Shown here in pieces: positions 44,916-55,744 of a stretch of DNA of 64,000 nt (positions within the stretch are counted from its first letter, which is position 1; every line of letters begins with the position of its first letter). Under the pieces are notes generated by a model. The model made no database searches. It was not told where the DNA came from and saw only the letters and a program-made list of their open reading frames with translations. Made by a program: the position numbers and the translations under genes. The DNA is from Cycas panzhihuaensis (Eukaryota; Cycadophyta): NCBI GenBank assembly GCA_023213395.1, contig CM041465.1, positions 36,153,741 through 36,217,740 on the forward strand, given 5' to 3'.

Positions 44916-45418
44916 TATTATAATATACTCCTTACATGCAGTAGAAGTATATCAAACATGTATAATTAATGAATCATATCATGAAGAATATATACAAATC
45001 ATATATGCAAGATCAACATATTAAGCAATAATATAAATCATAAAGTATAAATAGATCAAACATGCACTACAAGATAAATAATAGATTTATATGTGGAAAA
45101 CCTAGTGTAGAAAAACCATGAGACAAGATTGGAGTTGGGAGCTCCTCTTAATGATATTAAATTAATTACATCTCTAAATTAGTCCTTCCTATCTTGATCC
45201 TTTCTCAAGCTCTCAAGTGCTATGAATACATATCTATATAAATAGTCTCCTCATGAATAGCCTAAAATATCTCTTGATCCTTTTCATCATCCAATAAGAT
45301 GTGTACATGAATAATCATGTATTTCACATCTCTTAATGGTTTTGTTGAGTAGAATTTTATGTGGGTTCACTATATTACATTAAACATTATATATATGATA
45401 ATATTATATATTTTAACA
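44916..45418 (-). repeat. Copia-type LTR (solo or tandem remnant), minus strand
   Basis: The minus strand begins TGTTAAAATATATAATATT and ends TATTATAATA. A PBS-like TGGTATCAAAT adjoins one end (44915-44905) and a purine run AAAAGGAG adjoins the other (45426-45419). Layout matches the left LTR of element G: PBS on one side and PPT on the other of a single LTR. No partner LTR was found nearby. Confidence 0.6.
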
Positions 45419-47647
45419 CTCCTTTTAATGTTTAATATCTTCAAATCTTCAAGTCTTCATTCTTCATCCTTGGTCTTCATTTCTTCATGTTTTTCAATAT
45501 GTTAGAATTTATAAACTTATATCAAATTGAATAAAGTTGTATCAATCTATATCAAGTTATATAACTTGTAACCTATAAATCTATCAACATGATGCTTGTT
45601 TCCCATAAGCATTAACCTATAACTGTCTGTAGTCATATGTCATTATCATTGACTAATTATGAATAACCAACTTGTAAAATACCTATATACCAATCATCAA
45701 TCATATATCAAATATCAACCAATATATATGACTCTTACTTATCATGTTTATATAAAGAATTTTCTTGAGCAACTTCATATCTTCACTTATAAAGCTATTG
45801 TAATACTAACTTTGTTCATTGAAAAATAATACTTAGCTATTAGGAAGAATGCTATTATAAAAGTAGTATAAAATATATTGCTTCTTATATATGAGAATAA
45901 TAATACAATCTGTATGATGTATAAGAGTAATCTCATTTATCTCGTCTCTTGTATATGAGTAAAACATTTGTATGCTACCTTCATCGATACTTCTACACAT
46001 ATGTAACTTTTCTTTTACAACCAATCAGTAACTCATCATCATCAACAAATCAATCATCCAAACATACTAACTCCAGTAAGAGGGCATACTACTTAGATAA
46101 TATAAGTTAGTTATAATAAGATAATATAAACAATATGCCTTTATATCTATTATCATACATGGTAAGTTAAATTTCTCACTAATAAATACATATCATATTA
46201 GTATAAGAGAATAAGGAGAAGTTTTATAATAAACATATATGAAACTTCTCCTTATTCTCTAAGTCTTATAAACAGGTGAAATTTTCATTTAATCATTACA
46301 TTAACTTATCTCACTAACAAAGAAATAAATAATCTATGTCTTTTATCAATATATTAGTTGGTGTCATCATGTATTCATTCAAATAGGTGTTCAATAAACT
46401 AGGCAATTTTGATATTTGATTAGTGGGTAGCTTTAGTAGATTAAATACATTCAATTCCAAAGGGAATTTTTATATGTCCAACATATACATGATTCCCACA
46501 TTAAATTTTCATATCAAATATATCCCACATATCAAATTTTTATCATTTATAAGTCTTAAACTATTATAGATGAGTCTTTATGTATTTACTTTTAAATGAA
46601 ACTTACTTTTTCTTTCATTAATTGTCATTAATAATATTATCATGACCTCTAAATCCTTTAAAAACATTAGAAAGTACTAATATAAATTTTAAAAAGGTCA
46701 TAAAATAGAACTTTTGTGAAGTAAAAAAAATACTTTACTCAAATTTACTAATTAAAATCTCTATCATTTGATTCCTAAAATATGCCTTACAACCACTATA
46801 TTTAACCATTTCAAAGCTCTCTTTCTAATATAATTGATGACAACCAAATATGACATCCTAGTAAAAAATTATGCTTAAAAAAGCATAAATATATCATAAA
46901 AAATCATGTAGTCCATAAGAAATTCATTTTAGTCCCTTTTGATTAGTTGTTGGTTGTGTTATGACTCCATGTGACCTCATGTTAAAGAACTAAGGGGCTT
47001 TATAGATTCTAAATAAAATTTAATTTAATTAATTTGAATTTTAAATCTACAAAAAGATTACAATATACATTATAATTTTTGAATCCTACCCCTTTTGAGA
47101 TTAACCCTTAGTCTTATTGGCTTTGCATATGACCATCTAATATTTTAAGGGGGATATGTTGTGGATTTCACTCATTTATCTAATCCAACTTAATTTAGTA
47201 AAGACTTTGAAAAATAAAAAAAGTCTAAGATCAAAGAGATATACTTGCATATCGATTAACATTATCTATAGACAAATGTTTTGTCAATGGGCAAACATAT
47301 TTATTCAAAGACCAATGGAATGGATAGATAAATCATCTAGACATTTGCTTCATAGACATTGCACTAGCTTCCATGCAAATATAGATGGATTTCACGTAAA
47401 GAAAGGTGTACTGATTGGGCATGCATGGGTATAAAAATTATTTCATAGAGAGAGACACATGTAGCATCATAGATTATTCTTCACACAAAATAATGCTCTT
47501 TATGTAGGTGCCTTGCAGCTAATGATACATTGAGATTTATGTATCTTACATAGTTATGGCAGTGACTTGTACAAATGGAGGAGCATTTAGAAGTTTAGTA
47601 GCTTACAAAGGGAATTACAATGGACATGACTCAGAGGAGGCACATGG
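45419..47647. other. AT-rich region with a hairpin and a doubtful LTR start
   Basis: No gene is supported. A minus frame at 45833-46024 is unrecognised. The hairpin at 46206-46260 is listed separately. At 47145-47157 AAGGGGGATATGTTGTGG resembles a polypurine tract plus LTR start, but no second copy or end can be shown. Confidence 0.45.
46206..46260. repeat. Hairpin-forming inverted repeat
   Basis: AGAGAATAAGGAGAAGTTTT (46206-46225) is mirrored by GAAACTTCTCCTTATTCTCT (46241-46260), 19 of 20 positions paired, with a 15-base AT-rich loop. Complementarity may extend outward through TATAAG/CTTATA with a small bulge. It could be a MITE relic or simple foldback. Confidence 0.8.
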
Positions 47648-47779
47648 CGTTGGAATAATAAAATTTTAGTAATTCACATTTATCTGGGAGATATATCACA
47701 TAAGGTGGGACCTATATCAAGCCCACATCAAACCCACAATAGTGCTATATATAGACATCTAGAGTACATGATAGAAAGA

Positions 47780-47810
<31 letters not shown>

Positions 47811-47969
47811 AAGAATATTAAGTCATATCTTGTATAACATGTCATGATGAATATAATCTATGATCCTTGTATTCTTATGGTATTCTTATGTTATTTCTAT
47901 TATGTTCATTTCCATCATGATTTCATTATACATTTATATTATTAATATATTATCAAGTATTTTCTAATA
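47648..47969 (+). repeat. 5' LTR of element D
   Basis: Begins CGTTGGAATAATAA (first T mutated to C relative to the other copy) and ends TTTTCTAATA. It includes a (TA)n(TG)n run at 47781-47810 absent from the 3' LTR and a TATA-like GCTATATATAG near 47735. Confidence 0.85.
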
Positions 47970-47981
47970 TGGTATCAAAGC
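47970..47981 (+). other. Primer-binding site of element D
   Basis: TGGTATCAAAGC, an iMet-tRNA type PBS, directly abuts the 5' LTR. Confidence 0.85.
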
Positions 47982-49470
47982 TAAGGTAAAGAAAAGGGGT
48001 TTGCTAATAAAACGTTGTTGTAGATTTGCTAGATTGATTAGTAGTTGAAGACACCATTAGTGACCATGTTTTGTAAAATGACAAGGTCTATTTAAATCTG
48101 TTTGTATTGTTTGCATATATGCCTAAATTAACCAAACTCGCTATTTGTGTTGTTTACCTCTGTTTGACCCCATTTTGACCCATTTGGAGACTCCTTGATT
48201 AGTCTTATATACATGAGCTCTGTCATTTATAGTTATATGAAGAATAAATCATAGTTATATTTACTTTGTATAAAGATTTCACACCATTAAATAAATCCTT
48301 CATGTCACATTAAGCACTTAGCAAACTGGTGAAGTTCTTATTTGCATTCAAGTACCTCACTATATTTATTCATTTGAGGGTCTATACCAATCGTGCTCCA
48401 TCCATGTATTGATCCATAACTATTGAACTAGACTAAAGATCATCATAAAAGTATGTGACTTGTGAAATGCATTATGTATAGTTTCAAGTATATGCACTTA
48501 TGTGAAGAGGAAAAATGTTCATCTATCTAGAATTCCCATATGAGAAGAGAAGTTATGAGCAACCATATAATGTCAAGCCTTCATCAATGCCATCCACCTC
48601 TGCACAACTCAAATTTATGAATGTGAAAAATATCCCTATAGGTGAATGATATCCTGATGCGATTTTTTGAGTGTTGCATCTGTTAAAGAGAAATCTACCT
48701 AAACTCTCTGTGCCAACATATAAATAACTTTAGTGATCAACTACAACTTGAGGTTTTTTGTAGACTAAAGAAGCTTGTTTTATCTACTAATCATTGCAAC
48801 CTTGAAATTCTTGGTTTAATCCTATATAGGCTTGTCTAAACATGAATTCTAGAGAAATATGGAAAATTTTAGAAGATTTCATCAAATTTTTCATGAAATC
48901 CATTGTCGTAGGTTTTTTGTTAAAGGTGGATTATATTTGAAAATTTTAAGATTACTTTTTTTTTTTAATAATATTTTTCCTACAATCTTCTCCCATGCTA
49001 TGATTTCATTATTCAAGTCCATCCCCAAATATTTATATGTTAAATATGCTTGGAGTTGATTGATTATTGAATGGATTGAAGAAGAAATCCAGACATGTAT
49101 TATTCACTATAGGTTATGGATTTCCATCAGCAGTTCCTTTTGTAAGTTAATGGCACCTTGACATCCTTAGTGATTCCATTGCAAAAGCAATAACAAAGTG
49201 TCTATTTTAACATCCTTTGTGTATGCCTCCATACCTCTCCTTCAATGATCTTTAGGGTTATAGAATTCCAAGCAAACTTATTGTGTTCAGAAAGAAGCCA
49301 CTTAATTCTATAGCCAAAAGGATAGAAAGGTCATTAATATTATGCATCATGCTAGAGGACCCATCAAAACCATCAAGAAATTTAATGTAACTTCTAACAA
49401 AGTAGGATCAACTAGCACTGGTTTTAATACTAAGAAGCTTGATAATGAAATAGAAGTGCTTATGTATGAA
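47982..49470 (+). other. Leader region of element D
   Basis: No frame is supported. It contains GACCCCATTTTGACCC-like leader words near 48165. A 66-codon frame at 48859-49059 has no known motif. Confidence 0.45.
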
Positions 49471-50262
49471 TGTTGGAGCATAATGTGACACGTTGGGCTA
49501 TGGGCAGACTAGAGAGAGGCTAAGTATCCTTGGATTGTGCAGGTACAAACCATACAAAGGTAAGCATGCGGTAAGAAGTGAAGACTCTAGCATTTTGGGT
49601 ATGTGATAAAGGCATTCTGTAAAGGTACGCAACACAGATACGTACTTCCAGGGAGAATGCAAGTAAACAGGAGTGATACACATGAGAAGACTGGATAGAA
49701 GGGAGCCTAGGATGACATTATACATACGTACAGATGTATGGATGAGTTAAGATAGTCAGTTAAGGAAACTAACCAATGGTTAGGAAGAGGTACGCTTGAC
49801 TGAAAAGGTACAGTAATGATAGACAATCATAACCCTTCAGCCAAAGGACACCAGGGAGCATATTTATGAGGCTTCCAAAGGATCATTCGGTCAGGTACAC
49901 ATTGGTACGGAGACCAGTACGTATGACAGCAGCCTAAAGCCATGTATTTTGATGGGTACCTCCTAGGTATGCATGTGATAGATTGAATGTATGAGGCTGG
50001 AATGCACAGGGAATGCATTCTAACACCTTGTGTAAAAGAACTTATTACTTAATAAAATAAGAGTTACGTGGAAATTATGGATTCTCTGTGTTGTAAGGAT
50101 TGAATGTGGAATATGTGCTGATCTCTGTACTGCTGTGTGCCATTGTGATATAATCATGTGGAAACATTAATAAATTAGGGTGATATATGTGGATAATGAT
50201 GTTGACTATGTCCTAAACTAGACTATAACCTGTGTAACCTTGATAAGTGTACCCTTCCCACA
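49471..50262 (+). repeat. Compositionally distinct insert, possible solo LTR
   Basis: Starts TGTTGGAGCATAATG and could end CCCACA at 50262. The tract is richer in G and full of GGTACG/TACGTA words, unlike the surrounding D interior. No target duplication matches (atgaa before, agttc after), so the boundaries are uncertain. Small minus frames inside are noise. Confidence 0.4.
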
Positions 50263-50859
50263 AGTTCAATGGGAAACCTAAGTCATAAATGAACATGTTA
50301 TATATAAGTTGAGGAAGAACATAATACAAGCCCAATTACATTGAGAGTTTTCATCCAACTAATAGTAAACTCAATTACAAATCTAATCATTTTTCATAGA
50401 AATATTTTTACCATAGATCAATTAGTTAAAGAGTATTCAAGTTTTACAATTTTAACCTTGATATAACTTTTTTATAATGTTTTTGTTATATTTAAGTTGA
50501 TTCGAATGTTATTTGGCCTTTATAAAGCCCCTTTCTCTTAGTGGAAAGTCATATGGAATGCCTTGATGGCCAAGGTCTAATCCATCGAATGGGATAAACC
50601 TTAATCAATTTATTTTTGTTTATAAGAAAGTCACTATATAATTTTCATGATATCTTTATAGCCAAGAGTCTGATTTTCAAGCCATCTAATTTGCCAGAAT
50701 CTTGATTCAGAGTACTTTAGCCCAAACTATGATTTAAGGTATTTTGGAGCTTGTTCATAGATAAATTTTACTACAAAGTTGATGCATATTTCTAGAACTA
50801 TGAATAATAAACAAACATGATGTGCATAAATTCCTACATCTATTTTGGTTGATTTTATC

Positions 50860-51760
50860 AGTAAAATAGAATCTCCACTTCTTGTGTGTCCTAAACTCAA
50901 TGGGAAAAATTATCCTTATTAGTTAAGAAGAATAAAATCCAAACAAATTAGAAGTAAAAGGTTTATAGGAAATTTCTAATGAAGGATATATCACACCAAC
51001 ACTTGTTGATTTAAGAGTTGATAGTAGTAAGAGATATGAAGCCTATGTTTAGATATAAAAGGATATAATAACACTCAAATACATAACTTTATATTTGAAA
51101 AAGGGTGTATATTTTCATGTATGACATATCATTACATTAAAGGAATTATTAAAAATTTTGAAAGAGCTTTACTACAAACCATTAGAAAGTTTAGTTGATA
51201 CTCAAGCAAAGGAAGAAGTTTAAGAAGAAAAGGTAAGCCAAACATCTAAAGACAAAGAAGAAAAAGTTGTTAAATAGGAAACTATTAAAGTTGTTAAAAA
51301 TAAACCTATTATTGGATCTGAAAAAGTTGAAAATAAACATATTCTTATTATTGAATCTAAATTTATTGAATCCATTGTTGATGAGAATATTAAGATTACT
51401 ACATTTGAGAATGTTAAAAATGAATTTGTCATTGAAGAAGTTATTAATGACGAAGTTGTTATGAAAGAATTAAGTGATGTTTCTCATTTAAAATTTGAGG
51501 GAGACATAAAGATTGAGATTTAAGTTGAGTCTAAACTAGGAGATTTTCTAATGATCTAGAGAGATCAAGAAGATGAACAAAGAGAAGTAGAAATAGATGT
51601 TCCTTAAGTAGAAATAGAAGTTAAAGTAGATATTTCTAAAATAACTTACTTGATAGAGATAATTAAAGAACCACAACAAATAAGTTACTTGATTCCACCT
51701 ACAGAGATTCAATACATTGAACCAAAATTTCAATATGATTTTAGATATTCTTTATAACTA
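50860..51760 (+). pseudogene. Element D short frame: gag-like start fused to Lys/Glu/Val-rich tail
   Basis: The N-terminal part has PLLVCPKLNGKNYPY (typical copia gag opening), then TLKELLKILKELYYKP. The same frame continues as a highly charged tail with SKDKEEKVVK, FVIEEVINDEVVMKELSDV, EIDVP-stop-VEIEVKVDI and ends PPTEIQYIEPKFQYDF near the 3' LTR. Only a handful of stops occur over the last 560 bases, mostly replaceable by Gln. The alternation of charged and Ile/Val residues could be coiled-coil or a beta-rich repeat; I do not recognise it. A Leu-rich frame at 51267-51464 is its shadow. Confidence 0.55.
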
Positions 51761-51980
51761 ATAACGGTACCAATATTTCTAGACATATTGAAGTATATCA
51801 ACATCAATAAGTATCACTACATCAGTAAGTATTGTCACCAAAATCAAGTTGAAGATCCAAATCTAATTGAAGATAAAGTACTAGGACCAATTCTAGATAT
51901 TATCTTTAAGAAGTTTCCAAGAATCAAGCATTAGAAATTTAAATGTATATTGATGTATCAAAATACGCATTAAGGGGGAG

Positions 51981-52280
51981 TGTTGGAATAATAAATTATT
52001 GGTAATGCATACTTATCTTGGAGATATATCACATAAGTTAGGATCCACATCAAGCCCGCACCAAACCCATAATAGTACTATATATAGATATCTAGAGTAC
52101 ATGATAGAACACATATATACAAAGAATATTAAGTCATATCTTGTATAGCATGTCACAATAAATATCATTTATGATCCTAGTATTCTTATGTTATTTTTAT
52201 ATTATTTCTATTATGTTCATTTCCATTATGATTTTATTATGCATTTATATTATTAATATATTATCAAGCATTTTCTAATA
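51981..52280 (+). repeat. 3' LTR of element D
   Basis: 300 bp, TGTTGGAATAATAA...TTTTCTAATA, preceded by AAGGGGGAG. It aligns end to end with 47648-47969 apart from the microsatellite. Confidence 0.85.
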
Positions 52281-52300
52281 AAGGGGCATTAGATGGTAGG

Positions 52301-55300
52301 TGTTTCCTGGCTACCAGGAATGGACATGGGTGATTCGACTCAGGTAAGTTCAAGTATGCTTCTATCCTTACCTTTGTCAGTTTCAGAAAAGGTGGATTGA
52401 AGCCCTTTACCTGCATTACATTATGATTGATTGACTACATGATCACTATGCATTCGTTGCTTGACCATATTCCATCCCAACATCTTTTTAGCCTATGACG
52501 ATCTAGGGATACATATCCCATGGCACTCCACAACCCTCCGTCGTGCCTCCACGATGTCCCCTAGTACCTTTTGGATTTTATAGTCCATACCACATCACTT
52601 GTTGGTGCGACATGACCCCTAGCACCTTGCCTAGGCCTGGTCATCGCCCCACATTTATATTTTGTCTCTTTTGTGAGTCTTTGGCCATCATTCCCTGCTT
52701 GTTGTGGCACCTCTAAGTCCCATGACCCCCTTTTCCACCTAAATACTGAAGCATGCTCCCTTAGGACCTAAGATTCCATCTTTTTGGAGCTTTTGAGCTC
52801 CCTCCTTTCTCTTTTTGCTTTTGTCTCTATTACACTGCAGTAAACTCTAAGATACCACTACAAACTTTGCGGTACCGTTGAGTTTACCATGGGGTGACTG
52901 TCCATAACCATTTTTTTTTAATTTCCATGACTAATTTTACATTTATTGTGAAATTACCACATGGTAGTGACCTGACTCCCACCCAGGGCAAACCTTAATC
53001 GCTCAATTAAGTTAGGGTTGGGTTTAAAAACCTAAAATCCACTTCATTTTGTCTCTCTCTCATTTATTTTCACTACTATCTTCTCCAAAAAATCCCTGTA
53101 ATAGATTCCAACTCTGTTGTACCTACCTTACAACCTAACTACCAACTCTTGTAACTTAGGAAATGTAGGTTATATACCTACAACAAGGCTGGCTAAAGGA
53201 GAATCGTGCTTCAAATGTCTCACCAAGCTCTAGGTCTCATCTTGCTCACAGTTTTGGCTCTCCATTTGCTGCACTACAAGGGTTTTCTCTAGCAAATCCT
53301 AAGGGATCTTCTTCCATTCTTCCAGGTAGATCTACCCCAGACTCACCCTTTCTAGGTATTCTTAGATCAGTTCTTATTCTCTTTTAAGTAGCACACGTGT
53401 TCCTTTATTAGTCTTTCTTGTAGAAAGTTTCCTCCTTCTTTTTGTTCCATTATATTGGACGTAAACCCTCCTCTTGTTGGCTTATCCACGTCCTCCTCCT
53501 ATTTTTTTCTTTGGGGTTTTCTTAAGGAGGCAGCAGGGAAAGAGGTGCATGGAGAGTGAAAGGAGTACTAGGTAGGGTTGCACACCCAACATGCCTTCCC
53601 CTCAAGGGAAGCCCCCTTCTCTCCTTCCCTTTCCCTATCCATACCTCCCTTGATTCCCTGGGGAATTATTGAGGCAGAGATCTCTGCTGGTGGTAGCATA
53701 GGTAGCCTATAACTGCATTTGCAACCAGCCATCGAAGATCCTATATAGCCTAGATTTTGGCCCTATATCATACCTCTTTAGTTCAAGGATTAGTTCTTAT
53801 AGAAACTTGCAAAAGTTACATTTTGCATCTTTTGCAATATTTGTAACTCTTGCAACTCTTTTACCACTTTTATCTTCATTCACAGAAATCTGTTTTGCAC
53901 TTATTATCGAACTATTTTCTTTAGCCATAGGCTTGGTGCTTGGGGATCATATGGAGTGTTTTAGATTAGGAGGGTTTGCCATTCCGAGGCTACCCACTTT
54001 TCTCCTTTTCAACCCCTTCTCCACATCACACAATTGATTGTGCATATAAAATAAGGAATAGTATTAACATTACATGTTTTTGTTATTTAATATATATTAG
54101 TAAGTCTATTGTCTCATCCCCTTCTCTTCCAAGGAGGATGCACATATATAGCTATATTTCTTTGCATGTACTTACTCCTGTATGCATTTGCCATCCCTTG
54201 GGAAAGGGTAAGCTTTGATTGTGTAGGTTTCTTGTATTTGGAATAAACGAGAATCTTCATCCCAGGTACACTTCCCTTTTGCTTAGTAGTCACTTTTATG
54301 ACATTCTAAAACTATAAGTAAAATCATTCTATCATTTCCATTTCCTTTATTTTCAATTTTCCTTTTGGTTTTGGGGGAAGGTAAGGAAGCCCCCTTTCTT
54401 CGCCGACATCCTTTCTGCTATGCCACCCGCAGTAAGAAGAAGAGCTAGGATTGTAGAAGAAGTGAGGGCAATGCTACTCCAACTGCCAGGTTCCCAGGTA
54501 CGTTCTCTTATCTCATCTTTCCTGCCCTTGTCCTTCACTCCCCCCTTTTGGTATACCCCTAAACAAAAGGAAAAACAAAGGATTATGTTACTTTGTGCTC
54601 TACTAGTTATTTGTGCTTGCTCATCTAAGCACATAGTGGGGATTTAGTCAACCTGTACTGGTAGATGCTTCTTTGTTACCACACACTCACTTGCTCCTTC
54701 CTTCACTCAAACCTTCATCCTTACCAAAGCTTAGGTAAGGCGGGTTAGGCACTCATCCGTGCATATTCTTGTCTCCCCTTTACATGCCATTAAGTGGATT
54801 TACCTCTCTTGCTTGAACCTTTTATCTTCTTAACAATTTGCTTGCTTTCTTTTCCTTGCATGTGAAAGATAAAGAGAGCGAGGCTACATTTAGGGAAAGA
54901 GAAAGAGAGAGAGAGATTGCATTACTTATGTTTCTTTAAAAGTTTATCCCCTTGCACAGTGAAAACAAACATAAACACAACACTTTGCACTTCACATTTC
55001 CTTATCACACAACAAAGACAAATATAGGACAACACCCTTTGTCAACCCTTCATACCTAGAACCTCCTTAGGTATAGTGCCTTGAGAGTACCTCCTCTCAA
55101 GGTTATTTTTTTCTTATTTCTTTGTTTCAATAAGCTAGACCTCTTAGGTTATATCCTTTGGTTGATGCTTAGTTTGCGTAACCACCGCCTTCTCTGTCTA
55201 CTCAATGCTATGTCGGGCTTAGGCTTACACATGAGTTTCTCCCATTTCTTGCTAAGGTTCATTTCCTTCACTATCTCTTCACACGAGGAGGTATTCTCTC

Positions 55301-55588
55301 ACTTCCTTCCTCTCTCCTTCGACCATCCAAGATGGGAGGGTCCCCTTTTGAGGTTACTTAGGAAATTGAGGAGATCCCTCTTCCACCCGTTACTCTAAAT
55401 CGAGGAGGAGTTACCCTAAAGGAGTTGTACACTATTTGCAGGTCCTTGAACCTACGTTCTGACACACAAACTCCTTTTGTGGGTGATCTCTTTCCCTTGT
55501 TCTTATAGGTCCATAGCCACCAAAACTTTTGGCCATTTTGGCTCGATCTCATTCAAGTTTAGTGACCCCCCCCAGAGGTGCGATTCCA
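52301..55588 (+). repeat. 5' LTR of element C (about 3.3 kb)
   Basis: Start fixed by the 63717 copy; end inferred from the PBS. Compared over the first 280 bases, the two copies differ at about 35 positions, mostly transitions. The LTR contains C/T-rich blocks, a GA run (54895-54923) and a palindromic motif with GTAAACTC/GAGTTTAC arms (52840-52887). The small frames at 53807, 53976, 54420 and 55081 lie inside the LTR and are not genes. Confidence 0.75.
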
Positions 55589-55590
55589 TT

Positions 55591-55608
55591 AGTGACCATA
55601 CTGGGGAC
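55591..55608 (+). other. Primer-binding site of element C
   Basis: AGTGACCATACTGGGGAC resembles the GGCGACTCCACTGGGGAC-type PBS of Ogre/Tat elements, two bases after the LTR end. Confidence 0.6.
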
Positions 55609-55744
55609 TCGCCAGTAAGGGATTAATCCTTTCTCCCTTTTCTATTGGTGCTACCTCCTTTTTGGTAGCTCTTCTCAATATGTTGGGTAGCCCCTAACAC
55701 TTGGCACCTTACCACCTCTTTTCCTTCCAATCTTTAGGTCAAAC

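Larger units (their letters stand above)
47648..52280 (+). mobile_element. Element D: non-autonomous copia-type LTR element
   Basis: LTRs 47648-47969 and 51981-52280 match closely. The PBS TGGTATCAAAGC follows the first immediately and a purine tract AAGGGGGAG (51972-51980) precedes the second. The 4-kb interior has no integrase, RT or RNase H; only a short gag-like start and a Lys/Glu-rich frame near the 3' end are readable. Homology of both LTRs ends exactly at CTAATA, giving TG...TA termini. No matching 5-bp duplication was found, perhaps because element C starts only 20 bp to the right. Confidence 0.82.

Noticed and set aside
47157-47640. Possible additional LTR after AAGGGGGATA
   Set aside because: The start looks plausible, but no second copy, end or target duplication could be found in the window.
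51267-51464. Leu/Lys-rich plus-strand frame resembling a membrane or antimicrobial peptide
   Set aside because: It is a shifted reading of the Lys/Glu/Val-rich frame of element D; codon shift produces Leu-rich runs.
53807-55552. Several 60-105-codon frames suggesting small genes
   Set aside because: All lie within the 5' LTR of element C, have no motifs and fall in C/T-rich DNA.
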